From the NCBI GenBank assembly GCA_022818135.1, contig JAFMSR010000003.1, forward strand, positions 13,565,325-13,629,324: 64,000 nt of DNA, read 5' to 3'. The DNA comes from Saxidomus purpurata (Eukaryota > Mollusca > Bivalvia > Venerida > Veneridae). The notes beneath the pieces were generated by a model, which worked only from the letters and a program-made list of their open reading frames with translations, ran no database searches and was not told the origin of the DNA. This document shows positions 48,277 through 59,045 of this stretch, in pieces. A program made the translations under genes and the position numbers. How positions within the stretch are numbered: position 1 is the stretch's first letter; each line of letters starts with the position of its first letter.

Positions 48277-48373
48277 TTTGACCGTTATTGCAGAGATCAA
48301 CTTCCCGGGTCATTAGCTGGATGTCTGCCTGAAGTTGTAGATTGTCTCCCCTTAATTTAGCTAAATCTACGGA
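48277..48373 (-). CDS. TAB2: TAB2/TAB3 orthologue, exon 4 (second coiled-coil segment)
   Basis: Encodes residues 610-642. LRGDNLQLQADIQLMTREVD aligns with the conserved helical segment of TAB2/TAB3 ([20 protein letters not shown] in human TAB2). In the family this region binds TAK1. The acceptor is TATTTTCCAG at 48374 and the donor is CAAA|GTAAGT at 48276. Phase 0 in, phase 1 out. Confidence 0.93.
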
Positions 48374-48544
48374 CTGGAAAATAGAGAAAGAAGGCTGAAC
48401 CCATGGACAGCGAAATACAATAGCACAATAGTACAGTCCTGTGCTAGAAGTTAATAGTTATTATGTTTGCAGGGATAAATTTTCACTGACATTAAACTTA
48501 CAAATATGGCTAAAATTAAGCCCTACCACAAATTCTGATTTTAC

Positions 48545-48762
48545 AGTACTTACCTACAGATGGAATTGTTCTGAACTGTATTGCAACTGTATTGCAGGTT
48601 AACATGGTAAAATACAGATTTTTCCAATCAAAGCACAGTACTCACAAATTAATTTAAGATTTTTTCCAATCAAAGCACTGTACTTGCAGGTTAAATACAG
48701 GAGTTTTCCCAATCAAAGCACTGTACTTACAGGTTAAATAAAGGACTAGCGGGGGTACTTAC
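48545..48762 (-). repeat. Array of decoy 5' splice sites in TAB2 intron 3
   Basis: Reading the minus strand downstream of exon 3, the true donor TCT|GTAAGT (48762) is followed by donor-like words about every 42 bases: CCTGTAAGTACAGTGC (near 48730), CCTGCAAGTACAGTGC (near 48687), TTGTGAGTACTGTGC (near 48645), then AGGTAAGTACTG (near 48554). Each of the middle units is followed by TTTGATTGG. The most distal one is preceded by TTCCATCTGTA, which resembles the true exon end TTCCCATCTGTA. This suggests local duplication of the exon-intron junction. Confidence 0.7.
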
Positions 48763-48914
48763 AGATGGGAATACAGATGATTTCTGCCGTTTCCTCTCTA
48801 TCACCTGACTCTCTAAACCCGTCACCTCCGTCTTCAATTGAACCAGTCTGTCTTCCGCAATTTGTAAATCCTGTAACAATTTCTCCATCCGGGACTTTTG
48901 ATGAGACAATAATG
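48763..48914 (-). CDS. TAB2: TAB2/TAB3 orthologue, exon 3 (coiled coil)
   Basis: Encodes residues 559-609. ALLSHQKSRMEKLLQDLQIA followed by LVQLKTEVTGLESQV aligns closely with the vertebrate coiled coil ([20 protein letters not shown] in human TAB2), the part implicated in TAK1 binding and oligomerisation. The acceptor is ATCTTTCACTTCAG at 48915 and the first codon is completed by the last base of exon 2. The donor TCT|GTAAGT is at 48762. 152 bases; phase 1 in, phase 0 out. Confidence 0.94.
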
Positions 48915-49793
48915 CTGAAGTGAAAGATATAACACCAAATTTAGACATCAGTATACATATATTACATTCAAAAGGTAACGCAGTTACATATTTGTTTATA
49001 AACATGTATGAGCCTCAATGCCGTTTACTTTTACTGATATAGACCTAGATTCTTTTTTAACAATACTGTTTAACATGTTCAAACCTATAATTTATGCTAT
49101 CATACATCTTATTAAAACTTTGACACTTCAAAAAATATACTTGTAGTGTACTTTAAGATTCATTCTGTAACAAACTTTATGAAAAAAAAAACCATTTACT
49201 GACCAGGTACATGAAGTCATTTCTATGTGCATTTTTACTCAATTTTGCGGCAGAAAAATTAGGTAAAAGTGACTTTACATTCTCAAGGTTTTTACTTATT
49301 TTACATTCGATATGAGTTTACATTCGATATGAGTAACAGTTACGCAACTTGAAGACGATTTTTAGTACTACTTACCTGACACATGTTCCAACATTTATTC
49401 ATTCATTGCAACATGTTCATTGAGGTCAGACATAAAAATCAAAGTAAAAGTAACTTAAAACTTAGAACATTAAACTACATCTTGATTTCATAATCATAAA
49501 GTACTTTCCACTACATTAAGTTATCAGGGCTTCTCCTGTATTATGTAGACACTTTTTGGCCAAAAAACAGTCATTAGAGGGCAAATAATTTGGTCTCACA
49601 TGGTTTAAATAATTTAATTTATTGCCTCATCTACAAATTGAATATTGTAATATATATCTTTCAAAAATTTGGCACATTCATAAAATGGTACAAGTAGTTG
49701 CCCTCAATTTAAACCAGTTGTCTAAAGTCCTCTGCAAACGACAAAGAATCTTTAAGTAACAAAGTCAGACAAAAGTTAGATGAGTATTCTAAC

Positions 49794-51384
49794 CTTGCAG
49801 ATAGTTTGGGTCCTCCTGCAGACTTCCAGACCGCGGTCTCTCTCGTACAGCCGAAGATTCTGAACTAAGGCTACTATGACTAGATGCAGGTGACATGAAG
49901 GGCTGTCCGGGTATGTGACGATATTCCATATCCGAAACAAAAACTGAATTACTATCTACACTAGCACTCTTTTGTATCGGGCCATGCGGATGACCCGGAA
50001 CTCGGCACTCATTTGGCATCGGTGGAAACTGAAGAAATCCACCATCATCACGACTAGTGCCGGCCCCTTGAATGTTTATCACAGTTGGACGTTCTGGCGT
50101 GTAGTGTCTGTTTAATGAAGTTTGCTGTGACTCTGGTAAGGGATTTTCGTTCGGTTGGGCCATGTGAGCCAGAATCACATTTTTTTTACCAGTTTGGGGG
50201 TTGACCCCCACCTGATTGGAATTTGGAGTTCCAGCTATTTTGTTAAAATATTGAATATGTGATTGCACACCTAAGTTTCTTTGAGGAGTCTGAATTATCT
50301 CAACTAAAACGGGTCCGCTGATCCCTTGAGGGCTTGCTTGGGAATTGTTCACTGAAGTATTACGTATCATATTTGAAGACAATCCAGGGTCGTTATATGG
50401 ATTGTGAATATTTGTATTAATTTGACCGCCAGGCGACAGCATCGGTCGTTCAACACGCGTCATTGGGTTTGCCTGTGAATTAGGTGTTGCTGTAGGATTT
50501 TGAAGATAAATCATCGCCTGAGAAGAATGTTGTGATTCGTACTGCTGTTGATCGTATCCTCCGAAACTAATCTGCTCCTCAACAGGGGATTTGTACGGTG
50601 AGGTCACCGCTGAAGTGTGATTGAAATTATACTGCTGTTGCTGTGAAATAGGCAAGGATCTGGGTTCAGGTGAAAATGCTGTGTTCTGATTGGCCGGATA
50701 CACCACATTATGGTAAGGGCTATTATAATGCACAGGATGTTGCACCCAGCCTCTATTTGGAGTCACTGGCTGTGATTGGTTATTACGTGTCACATGACTT
50801 ACACCACTGTGATTAGGAACTACAGGTATTCTTATTTGAAAATAATTTGGCTGCGGGCTAACAACACTAGGGTCCCTGTTAGTCTGAATATGCTGAACTT
50901 CAATTTGACGTAAATTCTGTTGTGACGAACCAACATTGACTGGGTTCCCTGAGGGGTTTTGTCCATAATTAGTACCATATTGTACCGACCTATTTCCATA
51001 AGGCTGAACACTTTGTACATTGTTACAATTAATATTTGGAATCTCGCTCGTGCCCTGATCATTTCTATACATGTCCATAAATTGATCAATTTCATTTGGC
51101 ATGATAGGAGCCGTAGAGGGATGACTATCGTCAGTGCCTATAATTGGTCCACGATATCCAGGCACGTTTATTAAACTATGACTCGAATTGTATGGTGGCC
51201 TGGAGGAGGCACTACTTGAGCTTGCGTTACTCATGTTGCTACCCGACGAATCACTTCGAGGCCTAGGTTCACCAAGGTTAAGTTCAGTAAGTCGATCATT
51301 CACTTGGCAGTTTTGGTTGCCAAACAGGTATTTCGGACTTTCATTGGTTAACATTTCTATACATCTCTCTCTATCATTACCAAA
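49794..51384 (-). CDS. TAB2: TAB2/TAB3 orthologue, exon 2 (end of CUE domain, disordered region)
   Basis: This 1,591-base exon encodes residues 29-559. It opens FGNDRERCIEMLTNESPKYL, completing the CUE domain, a three-helix ubiquitin-binding fold; vertebrate TAB2 has a similar ..VLSQESTRYLYG ending. The rest is long, disordered and rich in Gln, Asn, Ser and Pro (NPYNDPG, SSHSSLSSESS), like the vertebrate middle region but not alignable by eye. Ser-rich parts (MSNASSSSASS, residues about 520-550) are plausible phosphorylation targets. Splice sites are CTGTATTTCAG before 51384 and CAAG|GTTAGA after 49794. An upstream in-frame ATG (51354) is internal and not the start. Confidence 0.93.
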
Positions 51385-52163
51385 CTGAAATACAGAAACG
51401 AATGAAAAATTATTTCAAACAAAAAAGTGAAATAAAAGGAACAACATGTCTAACAACGGGGTGGCTTAGACTATATCTTATTATCAATCGGTTTCTGTCC
51501 TGCCTGGACCTCTATTAAATTATTATAACAAACATTTTCCCCAGATTTTTCAGAAAATTGCCCTACTTAAGGTGATTCATAAAAGATCCTACTATTTACA
51601 TTGTGTCCATCTCTGTCACTAGAGAAAAAGTATTTGTTGGGTAATTTGTGATACACATCTATATATTATTAAGTACATGTAACTTCAGCTTATGTTTAAA
51701 GACAATTGAACAGTAATGAGAGATTTGTGGCCGCAGGGGTTCCAGACAGACCAGTGTATTCACAGTAGGGGTCTTAGCAAATGATAGACTAGATTCTTTT
51801 TTTATATAATCAGCTACTGCATAGATACTATTACAGTAGGTAAAACTAAATGTTGATATGGTTTAAAAGAGTTAAAAATTTCTTATTTGAAAAAAAAAGA
51901 TAAAAATGAAAAAAAGTTAAGTTTACATAATTGTGCATTTCAATAGCACCTACGCATATTAAACATCGAGATATTTCAAATGCGTTACACTTCAAGCGTT
52001 ACCGATCTCAAAACTACACATATACTTGTACATTTTGTATATCTAGCTTTGCCAGGAGAAAAGTGGACATAAAAATAAAACTGACTTTTCCTACATCTCA
52101 AAAGGGGTCATAACCCATTCAAAATTCAAGGTACATTTATTTATCTTGCAGATCTATGAGCTA

Positions 52164-53536
52164 AACAAGAGGGCCATCATGGCCCTTTATCGCTCACCCG
52201 AGTACAACTGCTTTTAACAAAGTTGCTAGAAATCATCGAAACAACCTTTCTGACAAATTTCCAGGATATTTGGGCTGAAAAATATTACCTCTAGAGTGTT
52301 AACAAGTTTTTTCCATATTTGGGCTCTGTGACCTAGTTTTTGACCCAAGATGACCCATACTCGAACTTGAGCTAGAAATCATAGAAACAACCTTTCTGAC
52401 AAATTTCCAGGATATTTGGGCTGAAAATGTTACCTCTCGAGTATTAACAAGGCTTTTCCATATTCGGGGCTCTGTGACCTAGTTTTTGACCCCAGATGAC
52501 CCATATTGAAACTTGAGCTAGAAATCATCGAAACAACCTTTCTGACAAATTTCAAGGATATTTGGGCTGAAAATGTAACCTCTAGAGTGTTAACAAGGTT
52601 TTTCCACATTTGGGCTCTGTGACCTAGTTTTTGACCCCAGATGACCCATATTCGAACTTGAGCTAGAAATCATCGAAACAACCTTTCTGACAAATTTCCA
52701 GGATATTTGGGCTGAAAATGTTACCTCTAGAGTGTTAACAAGGTTTTTCCACATTTGGGCTCTGTGACCTAGTTTTTGACCCCAGATGACCCATATTCGA
52801 ACTTGAGCTAGATATCATCAAAACAACCTTTCCCACAAATTTCCAGGATATTTGGGCTGAAAATGTTACCTCTAGAGTGTAAACAAGATTTTTCTATTTT
52901 TGGGTCATGTGACCTAGTTTTTCATCCGAGATGACCCATATTCGAACTTGAGCTAGAAATCATCGAAACAACCTTTCTGACAAATTTCAAGAATATCTGG
53001 GCTGAAAATGTAACATCTAGAGTGTTAACAAGGCTTTTCCATATTTGGGCTCTGTGACCTAGTTTTTGACCCCAGATGACCCATATTCGAACTTGAGCTA
53101 GAAATCATCGAAACAACCTTTCTGACATATTTCCAGGATATTTGGGCTGAAAATGTTACCTCTAGAGTGTTAACAAGGTTTTTCCATATTTGGGCTGTGT
53201 GACCTAGTTTTTGACCCCAGGTGACCCATATTAAAACTTGAGCTAGAAATCAACCAAACAACCTTTCTGACAAATTGCCAGGATATTTGGACTGAAACAG
53301 TAGCCTCTAGAGCCTTAACAAGATTTTTCTATTTTTGGGTCATGTGACCTAGTTTTTCATCCGAGATGACCCATATTCGAACTCGTCCGAGTAATTACTG
53401 GGACAAACATCCTGACCAAGTTTCGTGACAATTGAGGCAAAAATGTGACCACTAGAGTGTTAACGAACTAAGTGTGGACGGACGACGGACATTCATCGAT
53501 CCTAATAGCTCACCCTGAGCCAGCTCAGTTGAGCTA
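52164..53536 (-). mobile_element. AGCTCACC-family element with eight ~145-bp monomers, in TAB2 intron 1
   Basis: In reverse orientation to 27967-29043, it runs from AACAAGAGGGCCATCATGGCC (52164) to CACCCTGAGCCAGCTCAG and GAGCTAAAA (53536). Eight head-to-tail monomers begin with GAAATCATCGAAACAACC at 52229, 52375, 52521, 52665, 52811, 52955, 53101 and 53245, a period of 144-146 bases. A GGACGGACGACGGAC block precedes the inner end. It is non-coding. It fills most of intron 1 and stops about 14 bases short of the splice donor of exon 1. Confidence 0.85.
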
Positions 53537-53552
53537 AAAATACACCACTTAC

Positions 53553-53636
53553 CTGCGTCATGTATTTTTTAACAACAAAATCAGGAACCTCAGGATAACG
53601 TTTCCTTAACTCCCAAAATAGGTTTTGATCTGCCAT
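53553..53636 (-). CDS. TAB2: TAB2/TAB3 orthologue, exon 1 (start, CUE domain)
   Basis: The first coding exon gives 28 residues from the ATG at 53636: MADQNLFWELRKRYPEVP and on to KKYMTQ. The RKRYPEVPDFVVKK segment is helix 1 and the loop of the CUE domain (RQKFPEVPEVVVSR in human TAB2). It is spliced in phase 0 to exon 2 through ACGCAG|GTAAGT. The six exons total 2,433 bases, exactly 811 codons with the stop, against about 700 residues in vertebrate TAB2/TAB3. The protein is a cytosolic adaptor that couples polyubiquitin to TAK1 in Toll/IL-1/IMD-type signalling. Vertebrates have two paralogues; which one an invertebrate copy is called after is arbitrary. 5' UTR exons were not located. Confidence 0.93.
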
Positions 53637-55344
53637 GTTTAGTGAAATTCATCTTTTCTATAACTGAAAATAGAAGTGACAGGTTACATTATCATGTACT
53701 TATTAAATGCCTCACATACTGTTTACCACACAATCATTTCCTGAATCTGTGCCATTCCTACTTTTATAAACAATATTACAACCCTGGTCTAGACATCATA
53801 GAGACAATCATTTCGACCAATTTTCGTGATAATTGGTGGTTGAATGTGGCCCCTTGAGTGTTAACAAGGTCTTCCTTTAATTTACCACAGTGACCTAGTT
53901 TTTTTTTCCATCTGAGATGACCCATTTTCAAACTTGATCTAGATTTCATCAAGACTCTCATTCTGACACAGTTTCATGATGATTCAATGAAAAATGTTTT
54001 CCTATGATTTGACCTGGTGGCTGGTGACATAGTTTTTGACCCAAGATGAAGAATATCTGAATCTACTTGTCTTTGTCCAAGAATCACTGTCTACAATCAT
54101 TTTGCACAAATTCCAGCATCTTAAAACCATGTCTTAACAAGCCTTGAAGATGTAACTCCAATTTATGAACTGACAGTTTTTTTAAATATATGATCATTAA
54201 ATGTTAAGTTATGCATTTCAGCTTATCACAATCCAACCCTACAGTACTGTACATTTATAACATACATGTATAAATTGTACATGTGTGACAGTATGTATGA
54301 TTTATGTAAATATTTCAGTATTCTCATATTATTTTACAGGCAGATAGCTATAAACTGTCATTAACTTCCTTATTTAACAAGCTTTTAAACCAAGGAAGTT
54401 TTCTATTGTAAATGATCCAGGTTTTAATGCATGAAAAATGCGTAACAATGTGACAGACTAATTTGAACATTTGCCATCAATCTAAATGCTCAAAACTTGA
54501 AATAAGTAAGGATTTATAACAAATTTTCAAGGCCAAACATGTATGTGATAACCATATGATGTATTTCAAAATTTCAACACTTCTCCTACTAAATGTCAAG
54601 TTTCAATGTTGGGAAATCCCCTGTTTCTATATATGTTATAATGTATAAAATGATTTAAATGAACTGCATGCAGTTGAACATTAGTCAGGTGTTATAAATA
54701 GTACATGATCAGAAGTTTATCTGTAAAGTATTTGAAAACCTATATTTAACATAATATATATAGTCTATAGACATTGTGAATAGCACAGAAAAAATGTTAT
54801 CATTGTGAAACCAGGGTCCCCTAGCATCTTCCTTATTTATTTTGGACTCCACCTTCTTTCGTATGTTAGCCAACAGCTGGTGGTCAGTTTTGGATTGACG
54901 CTACAAAATTGCTGCGACTAGTGACGCAAAGGAGAAAATTCCTGCTTGGCATTGTTATTACGGGTCAAATTTTTATATAGTTCTTGATTTTCATGGGTGA
55001 GGATCAATCAAACGACCTGTTTGCCAAAAAAAACATTTTCAATACATTATTAAATTCTCGGTTTTTCAAAATGCTTGGTCTAAAAAAAGAGACATAATTA
55101 CAATTGCAAACACATTCATTTTCGAGTCTATTCTCAGCAAACTTGCTGTCAAACAATTTTATTGTTGAAACGATTAAGAAATAAAGTGCGAAAATTTATT
55201 TAATTTGAACTGTCCGCGAAAATCAGGGGCTATTAACCGAGTCACTTCATTTCAAACATGCCTTCAATTGTTTCTGTTGTTTTGAACAATTAAAATATGA
55301 TCAGATTCAGTGAAATACCAATCCTAAACACTGCGGTAATATAT

Positions 55345-56560
55345 AATCAGGATGTCCAGTAGGCTTTGAAAATCAAGGGTCAAAATCAAATTTGCAAGAG
55401 CCAAAGTGATAATTTTAAGGGTCAAGTCATGATTCATTTGGTTCGGATCTTACAAATGTATAACCTAGGATTGCATACCGGTATCATATTTTTCTGTTTG
55501 TGTCCTACAGCTTTTCAGTTGTATTTTCTAATAATTCTTAAATTAGATAGCTGCTCATCCCTTTCCTAAGCTCTATTAGCTGAAAAGTACGTTGTTCCCT
55601 GTTTGTAAACATATTTTCGCGAACTCTCATGTCTGTGATTTTAGTCATGTTTACATGAATTTAGGAGAATTATCATATTATTTTTTGTTTCTTTTATTTT
55701 AGTGATGTAAAATTAATTACACCTCTGGGAAGGCGCCGGATAATGCCTGCCGATAATTCAAGTAGAGTAAAAATTATGTCATGTAACTATGTCCATAACA
55801 ATTTGAAATTTAAAATTTCAACTCATAAGTCAATTATTCAAAGTTTTAGAAATGTGCTTATGTCAGTAATCACATGTGATTATCAGAACAAGAGGGCCAT
55901 CATGGCCCTATATCGCTCACCTGACTACCATTTGCTATAATAAAAGGGGTCAAGATTCTAACATAATTCGCAGAGGTCCACTACACAATGCTAAGTAACA
56001 TTTCAAATATCTATATAGTGGCAGCGATCCATTCCTGGTGTATATATGTACATGTCCAGGGCGTCCAGTAGGCTTTGAAACTCAAGGGTCATTGACTCTT
56101 TAGTCTAAATTTTCAAGGGTCAAAATCAAATTTTCAAGAGTCAAGGTGAGATTTTTACGGGTCAAACCATGTGTCATAGGGTTTCCGGCCTTGTACTCTA
56201 GTGCTTGCACATCATATTTTTCAGTTTGTGTTCTGAAGTTCTACTGTTATATTTTCAAAAATTCTGAAATTAGATAGATCTAGCTGCTGATCCCTTTCCC
56301 AGGCTCAAATGTACGTTGTTTCCCGTTTGTCACATATTTTCGCGATCTCGCATGTCTGCGATTTTCGTCTTTTTTCCCCGCGATTTTATTGGAATTAACA
56401 AATTCTTAAGGTTATTTGACACAAATTTATAAGGCTTATTATTTTGATTATCTTTCCATATCAAGTTTTTCATGCAGGATGGAAAAGAAAGGCTGTTAGA
56501 AGTGAAAATTACGTCAGTAAAACTTTCAACACGCAAGTCAATATAAATACGCTTTTACAA
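55345..56560 (+). repeat. Local tandem duplication, about 0.5 kb units
   Basis: Unit 1 (about 55347-55850) and unit 2 (about 56058-56560) share GTCCAGTAGGCTTTGAAA, TCAAGGGTCAAAATCAAATT, ATCATATTTTTC, AAATTAGATAG, GATCCCTTTCCCAGG (unit 1: CATCCCTTTCCTAAG), ATATTTTCGCGA and AAGTCAATA. Substitutions and indels are frequent, so it is old. An AGCTCACC fragment (55886-56000) lies between them. Confidence 0.65.
55886..56000 (-). repeat. AGCTCACC-family element, truncated fragment
   Basis: Starts AACAAGAGGGCCATCATGGCC with CTATATCGCTCACCTGAC, then the TACCATTTGCTATAATAAAAG and GGTCAAGATTC words. The rest of the element is missing. Confidence 0.65.
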
Positions 56561-58154
56561 TTAACTTACGACGAATCACATACTGAATATATTACTCGTC
56601 TAGGCCACCGAAAAAAACATCCACTTCTTATCTAATTCGAGTGTCACCGTCATCTACTAATTAAATGATGCGCATACTGATTTGATTTGATGAGAATTTT
56701 ATCAAGGTCCGTCCAAAAGAGCACTTATGTTAGCTTAATATCCGGATGAGACCCCGGCATGTCTCCCGTCATGCCTAAAAAAACAATTTTTTGAAGCCAG
56801 AAATAGGAGAAATTTACCTGACTGCAATTTCCAGCTAGTATAGCCAAAGGCTGAATTTGATTGGTTACCAAAGAGTAGGCCAATCACAGCGACCAATGAG
56901 ATCTAAGTGTGATTGACCTAGAATGATGATGCGCATACCCTTTTGATTGCATCATTTATATGCCGTGTGTTAACAACACCTTTTACACATATATAGATGC
57001 CGAACATGTGTTTTTTGCTTGTCAATTAAATCCAATCATCCACTGATTACGTCATTATCAAAGCCGAGACAATGGGCATGTGCGTGATCATCGCTGATTG
57101 ACTGAAAGCGAGTAGATTAAAATACAAGCTCTGCCTCAGTTCTCACTTTCTGACGCCTCAACGGTTGCAACGGCCCGAGTGTTTAGAATTAACAAGTTGA
57201 CTGACACGTACGCTAAAGAATCGATGCATGAATGAAAATTCCTACGGGTCAAATATGACTCGTCGGGCGTTCTTATTGCGGGTCAAATAGAAATTCGAAA
57301 TTTTCATGGGTCAAAACCCGGTCCTATATAATGTAGAGGATACATAACTTTTTATGTCTGTTTTTGTCAGTATGAATTTTAGAGATTTGATTCTCAATTC
57401 CAAGTTCCTGTGGAAGAATGAAATTTTTCCCAGTAAGTGATAACTAGTTCAGGCTTCCAAACATTTAATGCCACTATTTTTTTATTAGTTTTTTGTTAGC
57501 TGCAGCTTTAGAAGTTTGGATCAGCCCCATTACCTTACCAGAATAACAGGGCATGCAACTTTCCATCTAAATTGTAATGTACGTTGAATAGGGAAATATG
57601 TACATGGTTAGGTCAGATTTTTTTTTTATCAGCATTTTATACCAATTACATTGTCCCACAACCAAAGTTGACCATAAAAACAGAGATTTTTCAAACCTAC
57701 ATCACTGTGTTAACATTTACAATGGACATTCCAAATGCCTGCTCTCGCAAGATCTCGTATGATGCAGTCTCAGTTTTCATGTAGCTCAGAACGCTTGATA
57801 TTTTCCTTTTGTTGAGTGTTTAGATGATATAAAGAACAAGTGTAAATAAAGAAAAGCATTTACCACTGTTTTTTTTTTCATTTCAAAAGAAATTTACTTT
57901 ATTTTTGATGAGGAACAGACCCTGAAAGTGTTCGCACTGAAATGCACGTGGTCATGTAAATAAATAAACTGTCCCCGTGACCTAAATGGGAACCAACGCC
58001 GATTTCCCACAGAGATCCCTTGAAAAGGTTCTTGGGAATCGTCATGTGATAATTGCCAATTGACAAGATGGCGACCAATTTGTCACTTCCGTTGTGCTTT
58101 ACGTTAACTAAATAAAATTTGATATTCAAATTAAAAGATTATAGTCTGATTAAT

Positions 58155-58600
58155 AAAATTATTTATTGTTTTCACTCATTTCTCATGAAATACTGAAATG
58201 CAAGTTTGTCAGATTTCTGACGCGATAAATGGTACAATGTCCCTGCTGAGTAAGCTTCAGCGTACCCGTTCTGTCAAGCATATAAACAGGGTACGCTGAA
58301 GTTGTTTGAGCTAAGTCAAGTTGTGAAAACTCTGACCTGCCCGAAACTTTCGTTGTATGTTACATTAAATTCAGACACTGACATTTAACTGTGGCAATAA
58401 AATTTTAAAACGATAGCCTGATTTTTAATTAATTAAATCATTGTTTTCACCTACTTCTTAAGAAATACCGAAATGGGAGCATATCAGATTTCTGACACTA
58501 TTATTGATACAATTTCCTTATGGAGTAAGCTTCATTGTATCCTTACGGTCACACATAAACCAGGTACGTTTAAGTTCTTCAGTTAAGGTTGTGGCAACAC
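58155..58600 (+). repeat. Local tandem duplication with hairpin
   Basis: Two diverged units about 275 bases apart share ATTGTTTTCAC, GAAATAC-GAAATG, TCAGATTTCTGACRC and GAGTAAGCTTCA. In unit 1, CTTCAGCGTACCC and GGGTACGCTGAAG (58256-58303) form a perfect 13-base stem. The matching stem in unit 2 has decayed. The function of the hairpin is unknown. Confidence 0.6.
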
Positions 58601-58969
58601 TTCAGGATTTGCCAGCTATGAGCTGCCGGTGATTCACAAAACGAACCTCAAGCATCTGTAGAAGCACAAACTACGGCTTTGACTTACTACACCCTTCAAT
58701 AAATATCACACACACTTATCGTCCATCAAATTCAGCTGCAACTGCTTTTGTCAAAGTTTTGATCGTTTCACTTTTCAGGTTTTATCATTTTTGACATACA
58801 AAAACAAAGTCTTGTTAGGACTAGAACAGTGGGTGATCGGAAGAAAACTACCATCTTTTGGAATCAGTACAAGCTAATTTATGTTCTGCAACATACCAAG
58901 TATAAAATGGTTTTGCCAGTAAGATGGAAAAATGGAACAATTTTGACGTTTTCTATGTTTTGCTTTCGC

Positions 58970-59045
58970 TGAGATATGGCGGACATGAATGCGCATGCGT
59001 TCTGTATTCTTCCGGAAAATTTTATTTCCGGTTTTTGTTTGTTAA
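58970..59045. promoter_or_regulatory. Promoter-like motif cluster
   Basis: Within 75 bases: ATATGGCGGACATG (YY1-like), AATGCGCATGCGTTC (NRF1-type palindrome), CTTCCGGAA and TTTCCGGTT (ETS-type). This combination is typical of constitutive animal promoters. It lies 5.3 kb upstream of the TAB2 start and could be its promoter or that of an unseen neighbour. On the minus strand a GTATGT donor-like site follows near 58900. Confidence 0.35.

Larger units (their letters stand above)
53640..58960. other. Region upstream of TAB2, with duplications
   Basis: No supported coding exon. It holds a local duplication (55345-56560), a truncated AGCTCACC fragment, CCAAT-type words near 56838-56905 (GATTGG, GGCCAATC, GACCAATG), a YY1/ETS-like spot (CAAGATGGCGACC..CACTTCCG, about 58064-58092), and a second local duplication (58155-58600). 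TAB2 leader exons and promoter probably lie here. GACCCATTTTCAAACTTGAT words at 53927-53946 are a decayed monomer of the AGCTCACC core. Confidence 0.4.

Noticed and set aside
50832..51388. Frames on both strands overlapping TAB2 exon 2
   Set aside because: They are shadows of the 1.6-kb coding exon.
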